Source: Pseudoalteromonas marina (GTDB lineage: Bacteria; Pseudomonadota; Gammaproteobacteria; Enterobacterales; Alteromonadaceae). From it: 64,000 nucleotides of DNA. The notes under the pieces were generated by a model. It did no database searches. It was not told the origin of the DNA and worked only from the letters and a program-made list of their open reading frames with translations. Made by a program: the position numbers and the translations under genes. Shown here in pieces: positions 9,071-18,978 of this stretch. Location of the stretch: contig NZ_AHCB03000005.1 of the NCBI RefSeq assembly GCF_000238335.3, positions 1,798,001 to 1,862,000 on the forward strand, read 5' to 3'. Each line of letters starts with the position of its first letter. Positions within the stretch are counted from its first letter, which is position 1.

Positions 9071-9937
9071 CGATTTCATAAAGTCAAAAAACACATCTGT
9101 TTTTCGGGTTGTTAAGCTATTTTGTGGCCGTAAAAACCATACAGGGGCATCGCTTTGTGCAAGTACGTTAGGCATCACCTCTACCAATGTGCCATTTTTT
9201 AGCTCATCGTTTATTGCAAGCCTAGACTTTATAGCAATGCCGTGGCCCGCAATGGCAGCTTGCGTCATGTTGTCTGAATTTGAAATGGTAAAGCGCGTTT
9301 GTGCATTAAACGTGTGAATTTTTTGTTGGGCATCATAAAGCTTTAATTGGCGTTGCCATGGCAGACAGACCCAAAAATGTTTTTCTAACTCAGTGATGGT
9401 TGTTGGCATTGAATGCTTTTTTATATAACTAGGCGCTGCACATAATACACGACTGTTATTGACTATTTTACGAGAAAGCAATCCTGAATCATTTAATTGC
9501 CCTACACGAATAGCGACATCTTGCGCATCATCAACTACGTTTACAAACTGATCGGTTATTAAAAAGTCTAGTTTTAGATCTGGAAAAGCATGCTCAAATT
9601 CATTAAGCCTAGGCATTACATATTTAGAGAAAACCCAAGGTGGCATAGTTACTCTTAACAACCCACTTACCGATGAACTACGTGCGCCAATACTGTGCTC
9701 TGCATCACGTAATGCTTCAATTATGGCACCTATGCGGGTGTAAAATACTTCTCCCGCGGGTGATAAACGCACTCTTCTGCTATCTCTAAACACAAGCACT
9801 GTAGCGAGCTCTCGCTCTAATTTACTTAAGCGATGACTGACTGTTGCAGGTGATAAACGCTGTTCACGAGCGGCTGCCAGCACCCCTTTATTTTCAACCA
9901 CGGCAATAAACGTTTCTAGGTCACTTAAACTGTACAT
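9050..9937 (-). CDS. LysR-family transcriptional regulator
   Basis: A 295-residue LysR regulator with an N-terminal winged helix-turn-helix (VLAAAREQRLSPATVSHRLSKLE) and an AaeR/DsdC-type effector domain beginning near residue 90. ATG at 9937 is preferred over an in-frame TTG at 9949. It is divergent from the peroxiredoxin/dehalogenase pair with a 124-base shared intergenic region, so those two genes are its likely targets. A redox or electrophile signal would fit but is not shown. Confidence 0.88.
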   Translation of the reverse strand: MYSLSDLETFIAVVENKGVLAAAREQRLSPATVSHRLSKLERELATVLVFRDSRRVRLSPAGEVFYTRIGAIIEALRDAEHSIGARSSSVSGLLRVTMPPWVFSKYVMPRLNEFEHAFPDLKLDFLITDQFVNVVDDAQDVAIRVGQLNDSGLLSRKIVNNSRVLCAAPSYIKKHSMPTTITELEKHFWVCLPWQRQLKLYDAQQKIHTFNAQTRFTISNSDNMTQAAIAGHGIAIKSRLAINDELKNGTLVEVMPNVLAQSDAPVWFLRPQNSLTTRKTDVFFDFMKSLFARTD

Positions 9938-10061
9938 AAAAACCCACAATGTCTTTTCAATGTTTAATATTTTCGAATGAAGCTTTCAGTTTTGCAATGT
10001 TTATTTAAATATTTAAAACCATATACTTTTGACCAAGTTTAATAATTGATGAGACTAAGCC

Positions 10062-10712
10062 ATGAGTTTAAAGGCACAAATAGATGCATTTAATGTTCAA
10101 AAAGAAGCTAATTTACCCGCAGACGTTTTAGCATTAATGAATACAACAAACGAAGAATTAATTGCTCAGCACATCCGAAATAACGCCTTACAGGTTGGCG
10201 ATAAAATAGAAAACTTTATTTTGGCAAACCACCTAGGCAAAAATATAGAATTGGCCGATTTATTAAATAAAGGCCCTGTCGTTGTTAGTTTTTACCGTGG
10301 CGCATGGTGCCCTTATTGTAATTTAGAATTAAAAGCACTGAACGATTTTTTACCTCAGTTTAAAACTAAGAGCGCTCAATTGGTGGCAATTTCTCCTCAG
10401 CTACCGGATCAAACCTTAACGACTGCCCAAAAAAATGAGCTAGAGTTTGATGTGCTCTCAGATGTTGGTAATAAGGTTGCACAGCAATTTGGCTTATTAT
10501 TTACACTCGATAAACGTATTCAAGAATTATACACCGGGTTTGGTATTGATTTTGAACACACTTACGGCGATAAAACATACCAACTTCCCCTACCTGCCAC
10601 TTACGTGATTAACCAAGAAGGTGTAATCACTTATGCATTTTTAAACGAAGACTACACACTTCGCGCTGAGCCAAGTGATGTAATGACCGCACTCGATGGA
10701 GAAAATAAATAA
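10062..10712 (+). CDS. AhpC/TSA-family peroxiredoxin-like protein
   Basis: A 216-residue cytoplasmic thioredoxin-fold peroxiredoxin that would reduce hydroperoxides. The active-site block is YRGAWCPYCNLEL, with C83 and C86 in a CxxC arrangement that departs from the classic TxxC and matches the PRX-like2 subgroup. It has no signal peptide. Its stop overlaps the next ATG by one base (TAATG), so the exported dehalogenase downstream is translationally coupled. It lies opposite a LysR gene that probably controls it. Confidence 0.85.
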   Translation: MSLKAQIDAFNVQKEANLPADVLALMNTTNEELIAQHIRNNALQVGDKIENFILANHLGKNIELADLLNKGPVVVSFYRGAWCPYCNLELKALNDFLPQFKTKSAQLVAISPQLPDQTLTTAQKNELEFDVLSDVGNKVAQQFGLLFTLDKRIQELYTGFGIDFEHTYGDKTYQLPLPATYVINQEGVITYAFLNEDYTLRAEPSDVMTALDGENK

Positions 10713-11473
10713 TGCCTTTATTAAAATCATTAAAGCTAATAAGTCTTACACTTGCCCTTGGCGCAAGCTTATTGAGTAGCTCAGTGAACGCTGAAGAAAG
10801 TAAAGAAAAACCAAAAGTACTTATTTTTGATGTAAACGAGACCCTGCTTGACCTAACAAGTATGCGCGCCTCGATTGGTAAAGCGCTGGGTGGCAGAGAA
10901 GATTTACTGCCTCTTTGGTTTTCAACCATGTTACATAACTCGTTAGTAGATACAGTGACCGGTGATTATCACGATTTTGGCCAAATTGGTGTGGCCTCGC
11001 TTGCTATGGTGGCAAATAATAACAATATTAAAATTACCAACGAGCAAGCTAAAACGGCTATTGTTACACCGCTTTTATCATTACCTCCACATAGAGATGT
11101 GAAAGACGGACTGGCAAAACTAAAAGCGCAGGGCTATAAGTTAGTAAGCTTAACTAATTCGTCAAATAAAGGCGTTAAAACTCAATTTGAAAACGCAGGT
11201 TTATTGTCATATTTTGACGCGCGTTACAGCATTGAAGATATAAAAATATATAAACCTGATTTACGTGCCTACGAATGGGTACTTAAAAAGTTAAACGTCG
11301 CGCCGAACGAGGCTATGATGATTGCTGCACATGGTTGGGATGTAGCGGGCGCTAAACAAGCGGGCTTACAAACAACTTTTATTGCACGCCCAGGGAAAGC
11401 GTTATATCCGCTTGCGAAAAAACCTGATCACGTTGTGAAAGATTTACATGAATTAGCCGCTCTACTTAAATAA
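10712..11473 (+). CDS. Exported haloacid dehalogenase type II-like hydrolase
   Basis: A 253-residue HAD-superfamily protein with a Sec signal peptide (residues 1-27, ending SSVNA). The HAD nucleophile motif is IFDVNETLLDL, motif II is LTNSS and the later motif is KIYKPD followed by AAHGWDVAGAK. It most resembles L-2-haloacid dehalogenases, which hydrolyse 2-haloacids to hydroxyacids. Periplasmic location is unusual for that family and the substrate is uncertain. It is coupled to the preceding peroxiredoxin gene. Confidence 0.82.
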   Translation: MPLLKSLKLISLTLALGASLLSSSVNAEESKEKPKVLIFDVNETLLDLTSMRASIGKALGGREDLLPLWFSTMLHNSLVDTVTGDYHDFGQIGVASLAMVANNNNIKITNEQAKTAIVTPLLSLPPHRDVKDGLAKLKAQGYKLVSLTNSSNKGVKTQFENAGLLSYFDARYSIEDIKIYKPDLRAYEWVLKKLNVAPNEAMMIAAHGWDVAGAKQAGLQTTFIARPGKALYPLAKKPDHVVKDLHELAALLK

Positions 11474-11500
11474 CGAGCGAAAATTATAAAATCAATACCC

Positions 11501-11537
11501 AAGCGGCCATTCTCAGGAAGAGTTTGACCGCTTTTTT
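11501..11537 (+). terminator. Terminator after the dehalogenase gene
   Basis: Inverted repeat AAGCGG / CCGCTT with an internal loop, followed by TTTT, 27 bases after the stop codon. Confidence 0.6.
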
Positions 11538-11640
11538 ATTGCTAAAAACCGCGTGTAAATAATGTATTTAGCCCTTTTAACTGCTAGCAATTTACCCCTC
11601 ACAACGCTACTATTTAAAATAACACGTCGTGGAGATAATT

Positions 11641-12246
11641 ATGAATAGTCAAAGATTAAGCGAGTTTGAAGAGTATTTTCAAATAAACGAGAGCATTAGG
11701 GTTAATTTGTTTGCTGTATCTAATGAGCAAGTACCTAAATCTCAGCTAGCACTTGACGATGATATCCCGCCTCTTTTTAGATTAGCTAATGAAGTGAGTG
11801 AGCTTGAACAAAGCTCGTTACGTCCACTTCGAAACTTAGGCGATGTAGCCCAAGAACTTGCTGCATTTTTGCAGGCACAATCGCGAAAAATAGATTTAAT
11901 CATGAGCCATATTTTGGCCTCAGAACAAACACAAGAAAATGCTATACACTGCGATAGCTATGGCGGCGGAGGTATTAAGTTTACGTCGTCTAATGTGTAT
12001 TCTATTGGCCAATCGTTTAGGACAAAACTTTTTTTGCATCATGAGGCATCGGCTGTTTACTGCTACACTGAAGTGGTTGCCATAGAAAAACAAGATAACG
12101 ACCACTACCAATACACTGTGCTTTTTACATCTATAAGAAACACTGATCAAGAATTAATAGTAAGAGCAAGTTTACATGCGCAAACGCGCCAACTAAAAAA
12201 ACGCCAAGAACTAGAGCAACCATTAGACGATTCAAGCTCTGAATAA
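11641..12246 (+). CDS. PilZ-like domain protein
   Basis: A 201-residue cytoplasmic protein. Residues about 15-95 are helical and acidic. Residues about 100-185 look like a PilZ beta-barrel, with CDSYGGGGIKF in place of the usual c-di-GMP motif (D/N)xSxxG and no clear upstream RxxxR. It may therefore be a degenerate PilZ that binds weakly or not at all. ATG at 11641 follows GGAG at 11631-11634; an in-frame GTG at 11629 lies on top of that site. No partner gene is adjacent. Confidence 0.6.
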   Translation: MNSQRLSEFEEYFQINESIRVNLFAVSNEQVPKSQLALDDDIPPLFRLANEVSELEQSSLRPLRNLGDVAQELAAFLQAQSRKIDLIMSHILASEQTQENAIHCDSYGGGGIKFTSSNVYSIGQSFRTKLFLHHEASAVYCYTEVVAIEKQDNDHYQYTVLFTSIRNTDQELIVRASLHAQTRQLKKRQELEQPLDDSSSE

Positions 12247-12352
12247 TTGGTTTTACAATACAGTTTATATGGCAAAGCAAACCTATTTTTCAAGTGACTT
12301 GGAAGTAGCACAACTGCTAAACTAGCAATATCTCTATTTGTATAAAAATGCC

Positions 12353-13408
12353 ATGAACTTTAGACTTTTACCTGAATGGGCTGAGCAAGACGCTGTAATG
12401 CTAACTTGGCCACATAAACATACCGATTGGGCCGATAATCTAGCCCGTGTTGAGCCTGTCTATGTTGAGCTTGCAAAGCATATAACACACTACCAATTTT
12501 TAGTTGTTGTTGCTCACGACGAAGCCTTAAAAGCACATATCACTGCACTACTTAACCAAGCCAATATTAATTTAGAGCGTGTTCATTTTGTTGTAACACC
12601 CACTAATGACACCTGGGCGCGCGATCATGGCCCACTAACATGTGCAAATATTAATGATGAGACCAAATTAAAGGTCTATGATTTTACATTTAATGGTTGG
12701 GGCAACAAATTTGAAAGCGCACTCGACAACCAAATTAATAAAGCGGTTGTTGAAAAGCTAAGCCATGCAAACAATGATTACCAAGCCCTAGATATGGTGC
12801 TTGAAGGTGGCGGTATTGAAATAAACGAGCACGGCGTATTGCTAACAACAAGCGAATGTTTGCTTAACAAAAACCGTAACCCTGACTTATCGAGCCAAGA
12901 CATAGAAACCTTATTAAAAACGTATTTAGGTGCCACCGATTTTTTATGGGTCGATCACGGTTATTTAGCCGGCGACGATACCGACAGCCACATTGATACC
13001 CTAGTACGATTTGCACCAAACAATACGCTTGTATACGTACAATGTGATGATGAAAATGACGAGCATTTCACCGCACTAAAAGCAATGGAAAACCAATTAA
13101 AAAGCTTTAAAACAGCAGGTAACACCCCATATACTTTAGTTGAACTACCGTGGCCTAAGGCAGCGTATGACGATGAAAATTCACGCTTACCTGCAACCTA
13201 TGCCAATTACTTAATTATTAACAATGCAGTGCTTGTGCCTACATACAACGATGTAAACGACGACCGTGCATTAGCACAGGTTCAAATAGCGTATCCGCAG
13301 CACACTATTATTGGCGTGAATTGCCAGCCTATAATTGAGCAATTTGGTAGCCTTCACTGTATTACAATGCAATTACCGCGTGGATTTTTAGCTGGAGCAG
13401 CACAATGA
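12353..13408 (+). CDS. aguA: Agmatine deiminase
   Basis: A 351-residue guanidino-group-modifying enzyme that converts agmatine to N-carbamoylputrescine and ammonia in the cytoplasm. Family motifs are WARDHGP, EGGGIEIN, HIDTLVRF and the catalytic cysteine C336 in GSLHCITMQLP. ATG at 12353 is used because homologues begin close to FRLLPEWAEQDAV; an in-frame TTG at 12338 is less likely. The stop overlaps the aguB start by 4 bases, so the two enzymes of the agmatine branch of putrescine synthesis are coupled. Confidence 0.93.
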   Translation: MNFRLLPEWAEQDAVMLTWPHKHTDWADNLARVEPVYVELAKHITHYQFLVVVAHDEALKAHITALLNQANINLERVHFVVTPTNDTWARDHGPLTCANINDETKLKVYDFTFNGWGNKFESALDNQINKAVVEKLSHANNDYQALDMVLEGGGIEINEHGVLLTTSECLLNKNRNPDLSSQDIETLLKTYLGATDFLWVDHGYLAGDDTDSHIDTLVRFAPNNTLVYVQCDDENDEHFTALKAMENQLKSFKTAGNTPYTLVELPWPKAAYDDENSRLPATYANYLIINNAVLVPTYNDVNDDRALAQVQIAYPQHTIIGVNCQPIIEQFGSLHCITMQLPRGFLAGAAQ

Positions 13409-14298
13409 CAAGCCCTGCAAAATTAACCGTTGCTTTAGTGCAACAAAGCAACAACGATAACGCCGATGAAAACATGGCTAAATCAATAAAAGCTATTCGT
13501 GAAGCTGCTCAAAAAGGGGCTCAGCTTGTTGTTTTACAAGAGCTTCATCGTAGCCTTTATTTTTGCCAAACCGAAGACGTTGATGTCTTTGACCTGGCAG
13601 AAACCATACCTGGGCCAAGCAGTAACACCTTAGGTGAACTCGCAAAAGAGCTCAATATTGTGGTTGTGGCGTCACTGTTTGAGAAGCGCGCAACAGGCTT
13701 GTACCATAATACTGCAGTGGTGCTTGAAAAAGACGGTAGTATTGCAGGTAAATATCGCAAAATGCACATACCTGATGACCCTGGTTTTTACGAAAAGTTT
13801 TACTTTACCCCAGGCGACTTAGGCTTTGAGCCTATTCAAACATCGGTAGGTAAATTAGGCGTGTTGGTATGCTGGGATCAGTGGTTTCCAGAAGCCGCGC
13901 GTTTGATGGCTATGGCTGGTGCTGAGCTATTAATTTACCCAACCGCTATTGGCTGGGATCCCAATGACGACCAAAATGAACAAACACGCCAAAAAGATGC
14001 ATGGGTTATTAGTCAACGTGCCCATGCGGTCGCAAATGGAGTACCGGTGATTAGCTGTAATCGTGTTGGCCACGAGAGCGACCCAAGCGGACATAGCAGC
14101 GGCATTCAGTTTTGGGGTAACTCTTTTATTGCGGGTCCTCAGGGTGAGATTTTAGCGCAAGCCAACAACATCGATGAACAAATATTAGTGGTAGAAGTTG
14201 ATCAAAAACGCTCAGAAAACGTAAGACGTATCTGGCCGTTTTTGCGTGATCGCCGAATTGATCACTACAGCGACCTTACAAAAATATACCGCGACTAA
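13405..14298 (+). CDS. aguB: N-carbamoylputrescine amidase
   Basis: A 297-residue nitrilase-superfamily amidase that converts N-carbamoylputrescine to putrescine, CO2 and ammonia. The Glu-Lys-Cys triad is visible as E46 (QELHRSLYF), K119 (KYRKMHIPDDPGFYEKFYF) and C156 (GVLVCWDQWFPEAA). Length and motifs are full for the family. Translationally coupled to aguA (ATGA overlap), giving a complete two-step path from agmatine. Confidence 0.94.
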   Translation: MTSPAKLTVALVQQSNNDNADENMAKSIKAIREAAQKGAQLVVLQELHRSLYFCQTEDVDVFDLAETIPGPSSNTLGELAKELNIVVVASLFEKRATGLYHNTAVVLEKDGSIAGKYRKMHIPDDPGFYEKFYFTPGDLGFEPIQTSVGKLGVLVCWDQWFPEAARLMAMAGAELLIYPTAIGWDPNDDQNEQTRQKDAWVISQRAHAVANGVPVISCNRVGHESDPSGHSSGIQFWGNSFIAGPQGEILAQANNIDEQILVVEVDQKRSENVRRIWPFLRDRRIDHYSDLTKIYRD

Positions 14299-14347
14299 CT
14301 AAAAGAATGGCTCTTACTTGTTAAGGGCCAATCAAATGGAGTAATAA

Positions 14348-17300
14348 ATGGCGTTTGAGCAATGGGCAGCCTTGCCTTGGGTAAAATCTCAAAAAGATAA
14401 AATTCAGTGGGGGCAGCTAAGCGGAAGTGGTTTAAGTATTGCCATTGCCGAAGGTGTTAAACAGCAAGAGAACTTAGTATTAATTGTTACACCCGACACC
14501 CCCAGCGCGCTGCGCCTTGAAACAGAACTAGAATATTTATTACCTAATAATCCGGTAATGGTATTTCCTGATTGGGAAACCTTGCCTTACGATCATTTTT
14601 CTCCTCATCAAGATATTATTTCTGCGCGTTTAGCTACATTAAATACCCTAAAAAAAGAACAGCAAAGCGTATTAATTGTGCCTGTGTCTACGCTTATGCT
14701 GCGAACCGCTCCGGCCTCGTTTATTTATGGTTCGACAATAAACTTTAAAGTAGGCGATAAACTCGACACACATAATTTTAGGCAAAACTTAGAGCAAGCC
14801 GGTTACCTAAACGTGCAGCAAGTTATGGAACATGGTGAGTACGCAATTCGTGGCTCAATCGTCGATTTATACCCTATGGGTAGTCCGCATCCATTTAGGC
14901 TCGACTTTTTTGATGACGAATTAGACACCATTCGTCTATTTGATGTGGAAACGCAGCGCTCTGATGAAAAAGTAGATAAAATTGAACTGCTGCCAGCGCA
15001 TGAATTTCCAACAAATGAGTCAGATATTGAGCGTTTCAGGATTGGTTACCGTGAAAAATTTGGTGCAAGTTCGGAGCAAGACTCTGTTTACATGCAAGTA
15101 AGTAAAGGAAACTGGCCAGCTGGTATTGAATACTACATGCCGTTATTTTTTGAAAGCCTAGCCACTATTTTTGACTACCTGCCTGATAATACAACCGTTA
15201 TGCAGTTAGGCGATTTAGAACACGCTGCGGATAATTTTTGGCACGATGTTAATGTTCGCTACGAAAACCGTAAAGTGGACCCTCTGCGCCCACTACTTGA
15301 ACCAAATGCCTTATATCAGCCAATTGAAGAGCTGTTTTCTAACTTAGGGCAATTTGCGCGTATTCGTTTATCGCTTGCCAAGCTGGGCACAAAAGCGGGT
15401 AATAAAAATTTATCCGTATGTGAATTACCTGCAATAAGAATAGATCATAAACAACACGAGCCCTATGCGGCGTTCATAGACTACGTTACAGCACAAAAGA
15501 AGAAAAAAAGTCGCATATTACTGAGCGTTGAGTCGGATGGTCGACGTGAATCTTTACTCAATATTTTGAAACCCAGCGGTTTAAAGTTTAAAGAGTTTGA
15601 TACCTTTGAACAATTTACCCAAAGCGATAGTGATGTAGGCTTAATTGTAAGTCCGCTTGAACAAAGCGTTGTGCTTGGCTCTAAACCTTCATTATCAATT
15701 ATTACCGAACAAGAGCTGCTAGGTATTAAAGTCTCGCAGCGCAGACGCCGTAAACATAAGTACGAAGCAAGCCAAGACGCCCTAATTCGTAACTTAGCCG
15801 AGCTTAAAGAAGGTCAGCCTGTTGTGCATCTTGACCACGGTGTTGGCCGCTATCAAGGTTTACAAACTATTGATGCAGCAGGTGTAATTACAGAATTTGT
15901 GACCATAATATACGCCGGTGAATCTAAATTGTATGTGCCTGTGTCGGCACTACATATGCTTAGCCGTTACTCAGGCGGCGAAGAAAGCAGTGCACCACTG
16001 CATAAGCTCGGCTCTGATGCGTGGGAAAAGGCAAAAAAACGTGCTGCAGAAAAAGTTCGTGATGTAGCCGCAGAGTTACTTGATATATACGCACAGCGCC
16101 AAGCTAAACCAGGCAATAAATTTACCCTAGACGGACAAGCCTATCGCCAGTTTAGTGAAAGCTTTCCGTTTGAAGAAACCGACGACCAGCGTAATGCAAT
16201 TGAAGCAGTATTAGGCGACATGCAATCAAAACAAGCGATGGATCGTTTAGTGTGTGGTGATGTAGGCTTTGGTAAAACCGAGGTCGCTATGCGTGCAGCT
16301 TTTGTTGCTGTTAACGATGGTAAACAAGTTGCCATTTTAGTGCCCACTACCCTGCTTGCGCAGCAACACTATGAGAATTTTAAAGACCGTTTTGCTGACT
16401 TTCCTATCGAAGTGGGTGTGCTTTCTCGTTTTAACTCAACCAAAGAGCAAAAAGACACGCTAGAAAATATGGCGAATGGCAAGCTAGACATTGTTATTGG
16501 TACCCACAAACTTATTCAGCAAGACATTAAATTTAACGATTTAGGGCTACTCATCGTAGATGAAGAGCATCGATTTGGGGTACGCCAAAAAGAAAAAATT
16601 AAAGCGCTACGTGCAGATGTCGATATTTTAACGCTTACCGCAACGCCTATTCCTCGAACGCTCAATATGGCAATGAGCGGCATGCGCGACTTATCTATTA
16701 TTGCGACCCCACCGGCCAAACGCTTGGCGGTTAAAACATTTGTTCGCCAACGTGATGTGGAGCTTATTCGCGAAGCCATTTTGCGTGAAATTAAACGTGG
16801 TGGCCAAGTGTACTTTTTGCACAATAACGTTGAAACAATTGAACGCGTGGCGCAAGAATTAAGTGAATGGGTACCTGAAGCAAATGTAATTACCGCTCAT
16901 GGGCAAATGCGCGAGCAAGAGCTTGAGCAAATAATGACCCAATTTTATCACCAAAAATACAATGTAATTGTGTGTACAACCATTATCGAAACCGGTATTG
17001 ACGTACCCACGGCAAATACCATTATTATGGATAGAGCCGACAAACTAGGCTTAGCACAATTACACCAATTGCGTGGGCGTGTAGGCCGAAGCCACCATCA
17101 GGCATATGCCTATTTACTTACAGGCGACCCTAAAGCATTATCAAAAGATGCCAGCAAACGTCTACAAGCAATTGAATCATTAGAAGATTTAGGCGCTGGT
17201 TTTGCACTTGCTACACACGATTTAGAAATTCGTGGTGCAGGTGAGTTATTGGGTGACGATCAATCTGGGCAAATGCAAACTATTGGCTTTAGCTTGTATA

Positions 17301-17821
17301 TGGAAATGCTTGAGCAAGCAGTAAATGCACTGCGTGAAGGTAAAGAACCTACTCTTGAAAACCTCTTACAAAAACAAACCGAAGTTGACTTAAAACTTCC
17401 TGCATTACTGCCTGATGATTATATACATGACGTAAATGCACGATTAGGTATGTACAAGCGTGTAGCTAGTTGTGCTAACCTAGGCGACATTGATGAGTTA
17501 CAGGTAGAACTAATAGACCGATTTGGTTTATTACCTGATGCAGCTAAAAACTTATTTAGTTTGCAACAACTTAAAATGCAAGCCAGTAATTTAGGGATAA
17601 CAAAAATAGAGGCAAACCCTAAAGGCGGCTACTTTGAATTTAGCCAAAATACCAAGGTTAATCCTAGCTTCATTATTGGGCTGATACAAAGTGCACCGCA
17701 TATTTATAAAATGGAAGGCGCAAATAAATTGCGCTTCGCGATTAGTGAGGCAAATGCCCGCGAACGCTTAAAAATGGTCACTGCTATGATTGCAGATTTC
17801 GAAAAAAAGGTTAGCCATTAA
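14348..17821 (+). CDS. mfd: Transcription-repair coupling factor
   Basis: A 1157-residue ATP-dependent DNA translocase that removes stalled RNA polymerase and recruits UvrA. In order: UvrB-homology domain (about 15-340), RNA-polymerase-interacting CarD-like domain (about 485-550, VVHLDHGVGRYQGL), helicase domain 1 with Walker A GDVGFGKTE and DEEH, helicase domain 2 with the TRG-type block RGRVGRSHHQAYAYLL, and the C-terminal inhibitory domain. Full length for the family. GGAG precedes the ATG by 6 bases, and the stop shares one base with csiV. Confidence 0.98.
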   Translation: MAFEQWAALPWVKSQKDKIQWGQLSGSGLSIAIAEGVKQQENLVLIVTPDTPSALRLETELEYLLPNNPVMVFPDWETLPYDHFSPHQDIISARLATLNTLKKEQQSVLIVPVSTLMLRTAPASFIYGSTINFKVGDKLDTHNFRQNLEQAGYLNVQQVMEHGEYAIRGSIVDLYPMGSPHPFRLDFFDDELDTIRLFDVETQRSDEKVDKIELLPAHEFPTNESDIERFRIGYREKFGASSEQDSVYMQVSKGNWPAGIEYYMPLFFESLATIFDYLPDNTTVMQLGDLEHAADNFWHDVNVRYENRKVDPLRPLLEPNALYQPIEELFSNLGQFARIRLSLAKLGTKAGNKNLSVCELPAIRIDHKQHEPYAAFIDYVTAQKKKKSRILLSVESDGRRESLLNILKPSGLKFKEFDTFEQFTQSDSDVGLIVSPLEQSVVLGSKPSLSIITEQELLGIKVSQRRRRKHKYEASQDALIRNLAELKEGQPVVHLDHGVGRYQGLQTIDAAGVITEFVTIIYAGESKLYVPVSALHMLSRYSGGEESSAPLHKLGSDAWEKAKKRAAEKVRDVAAELLDIYAQRQAKPGNKFTLDGQAYRQFSESFPFEETDDQRNAIEAVLGDMQSKQAMDRLVCGDVGFGKTEVAMRAAFVAVNDGKQVAILVPTTLLAQQHYENFKDRFADFPIEVGVLSRFNSTKEQKDTLENMANGKLDIVIGTHKLIQQDIKFNDLGLLIVDEEHRFGVRQKEKIKALRADVDILTLTATPIPRTLNMAMSGMRDLSIIATPPAKRLAVKTFVRQRDVELIREAILREIKRGGQVYFLHNNVETIERVAQELSEWVPEANVITAHGQMREQELEQIMTQFYHQKYNVIVCTTIIETGIDVPTANTIIMDRADKLGLAQLHQLRGRVGRSHHQAYAYLLTGDPKALSKDASKRLQAIESLEDLGAGFALATHDLEIRGAGELLGDDQSGQMQTIGFSLYMEMLEQAVNALREGKEPTLENLLQKQTEVDLKLPALLPDDYIHDVNARLGMYKRVASCANLGDIDELQVELIDRFGLLPDAAKNLFSLQQLKMQASNLGITKIEANPKGGYFEFSQNTKVNPSFIIGLIQSAPHIYKMEGANKLRFAISEANARERLKMVTAMIADFEKKVSH

Positions 17822-18657
17822 TGTTGCTAAAAAAATCGCTGGTAGTTTTATGTTGCTTATTTAGCAGCACTGCAGTTGCAGAGCGTTGGTTTGAAGCTGA
17901 GGTGCTGATATTTAAACAGCGCCCAGCCCCCTATTTACAAGAAGACTTTAGTTTAAAACACGAGGCTATTGAAGATAAAAACACGCTGGATTTATTAACG
18001 CCACTTTATACCGAGCAAGCCATGCAAGCCTGTATTGATGGCGATACACGTTTTCAAAAGCGTTCATTTACAGATTCGCTCGTTAACGACAATCCACGCT
18101 CGGGTGTTTGCGATGCAAGCACCGACTATGTTCAAAGTTACGATGAATTACCTGTTACACCTGTGGCGCCGACACTTGATACCATGGAGCGACCCTACTT
18201 ACTTGCCCCAGAGCAGTTACAATTTAAAACGCAGTTTGAGCAACTAGACCGTAAAGGCTTAACGCCTATTTTACATACTGGTTGGCGTTTTGAAGCAAAA
18301 AGTAAATCACGTGCGCCAAGCATGCACTTATTTGCCGGTGAGCTTATCAAAACACGCGTTTTTGATGTGCCGCGCTATTCATATCCAGACTTTGTTAGTT
18401 TATTAGAGCCGCAGCCTAGCTTATTTAACGACCCCGATGAATCAACTAATAAATGGGAATTAGAAGGGTTATTTAAAATTCACTTGCGTCACTATTTATT
18501 TATCACTGCAGATTTTGATATTAGCCAAAAACTACAAAGTGGTGATGTAGAGTCATCACGGTTTTCACAATTTAAACGTGTAATAAGTGGTGAAATTCAT
18601 TACTTTGACCACCCTCGCATGGGCATGATTGTCCAAATTAGAAAATTTAAACATTAA
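17821..18657 (+). CDS. csiV: CsiV-family exported protein
   Basis: A 278-residue protein with a signal peptide (residues 1-20, SSTAVA then ERWFEAEVLIFKQ) and the CsiV pattern, including GWRFEAKSK, LFKIHLRHYLFITADF and IHYFDHPRMGMIVQI. CsiV family members are periplasmic peptidoglycan-binding proteins known near mfd in related genera. The start overlaps the mfd stop by one base (TAATG). The name rests on family resemblance and position. Confidence 0.75.
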   Translation: MLLKKSLVVLCCLFSSTAVAERWFEAEVLIFKQRPAPYLQEDFSLKHEAIEDKNTLDLLTPLYTEQAMQACIDGDTRFQKRSFTDSLVNDNPRSGVCDASTDYVQSYDELPVTPVAPTLDTMERPYLLAPEQLQFKTQFEQLDRKGLTPILHTGWRFEAKSKSRAPSMHLFAGELIKTRVFDVPRYSYPDFVSLLEPQPSLFNDPDESTNKWELEGLFKIHLRHYLFITADFDISQKLQSGDVESSRFSQFKRVISGEIHYFDHPRMGMIVQIRKFKH

Positions 18658-18676
18658 TACTTAATAGGATACAACA

Positions 18677-18928
18677 ATGAAAAAACTCCTAATTATTGCA
18701 GCTACACTAAGCCTGGCTGCATGCTCTAAAGTAACGGTAGAAAACTACGAAAAAATTAAGATTGGTATGGATAAAGCTGAAGTAGAGGCTGTATTAGGTA
18801 GCGCTGACAACTGCGTAGAAAAAACACTTCATACTAACTGTGTTTGGGGCGACGAGTCTAAAAATATAGAGATTACACTCGTTTCAGACAAAGTGACTTT
18901 ATACAGTAAGCACGGCTTAACTCAATAA
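18677..18928 (+). CDS. Small DUF3862 (BamE-like fold) lipoprotein
   Basis: An 83-residue lipoprotein with lipobox LAAC at residues 13-16 and the DUF3862 pattern YEKIKIGMDKAEVEAVLG, then a Cys pair (DNC, TNC) and CVWGDESKNIEI. The fold resembles the outer-membrane assembly lipoprotein BamE, but the role is unknown. It lies 19 bases after csiV and is probably the last gene of the mfd-csiV transcript, which ends in a very strong hairpin. Confidence 0.82.
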   Translation: MKKLLIIAATLSLAACSKVTVENYEKIKIGMDKAEVEAVLGSADNCVEKTLHTNCVWGDESKNIEITLVSDKVTLYSKHGLTQ

Positions 18929-18938
18929 AGTCGTGTAT

Positions 18939-18978
18939 AAAAAAGGGGGGATAGACTGTGGTCTATCCCCCCTTTTTT
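18939..18978. terminator. Strong bidirectional terminator with perfect 18-base arms
   Basis: AAAAAAGGGGGGATAGAC and its exact reverse complement flank the loop TGTG. A and T tracts on the two sides make it work in both directions, between the convergent DUF3862 lipoprotein gene and the unknown membrane-protein gene whose stop codon begins inside it. Confidence 0.95.
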
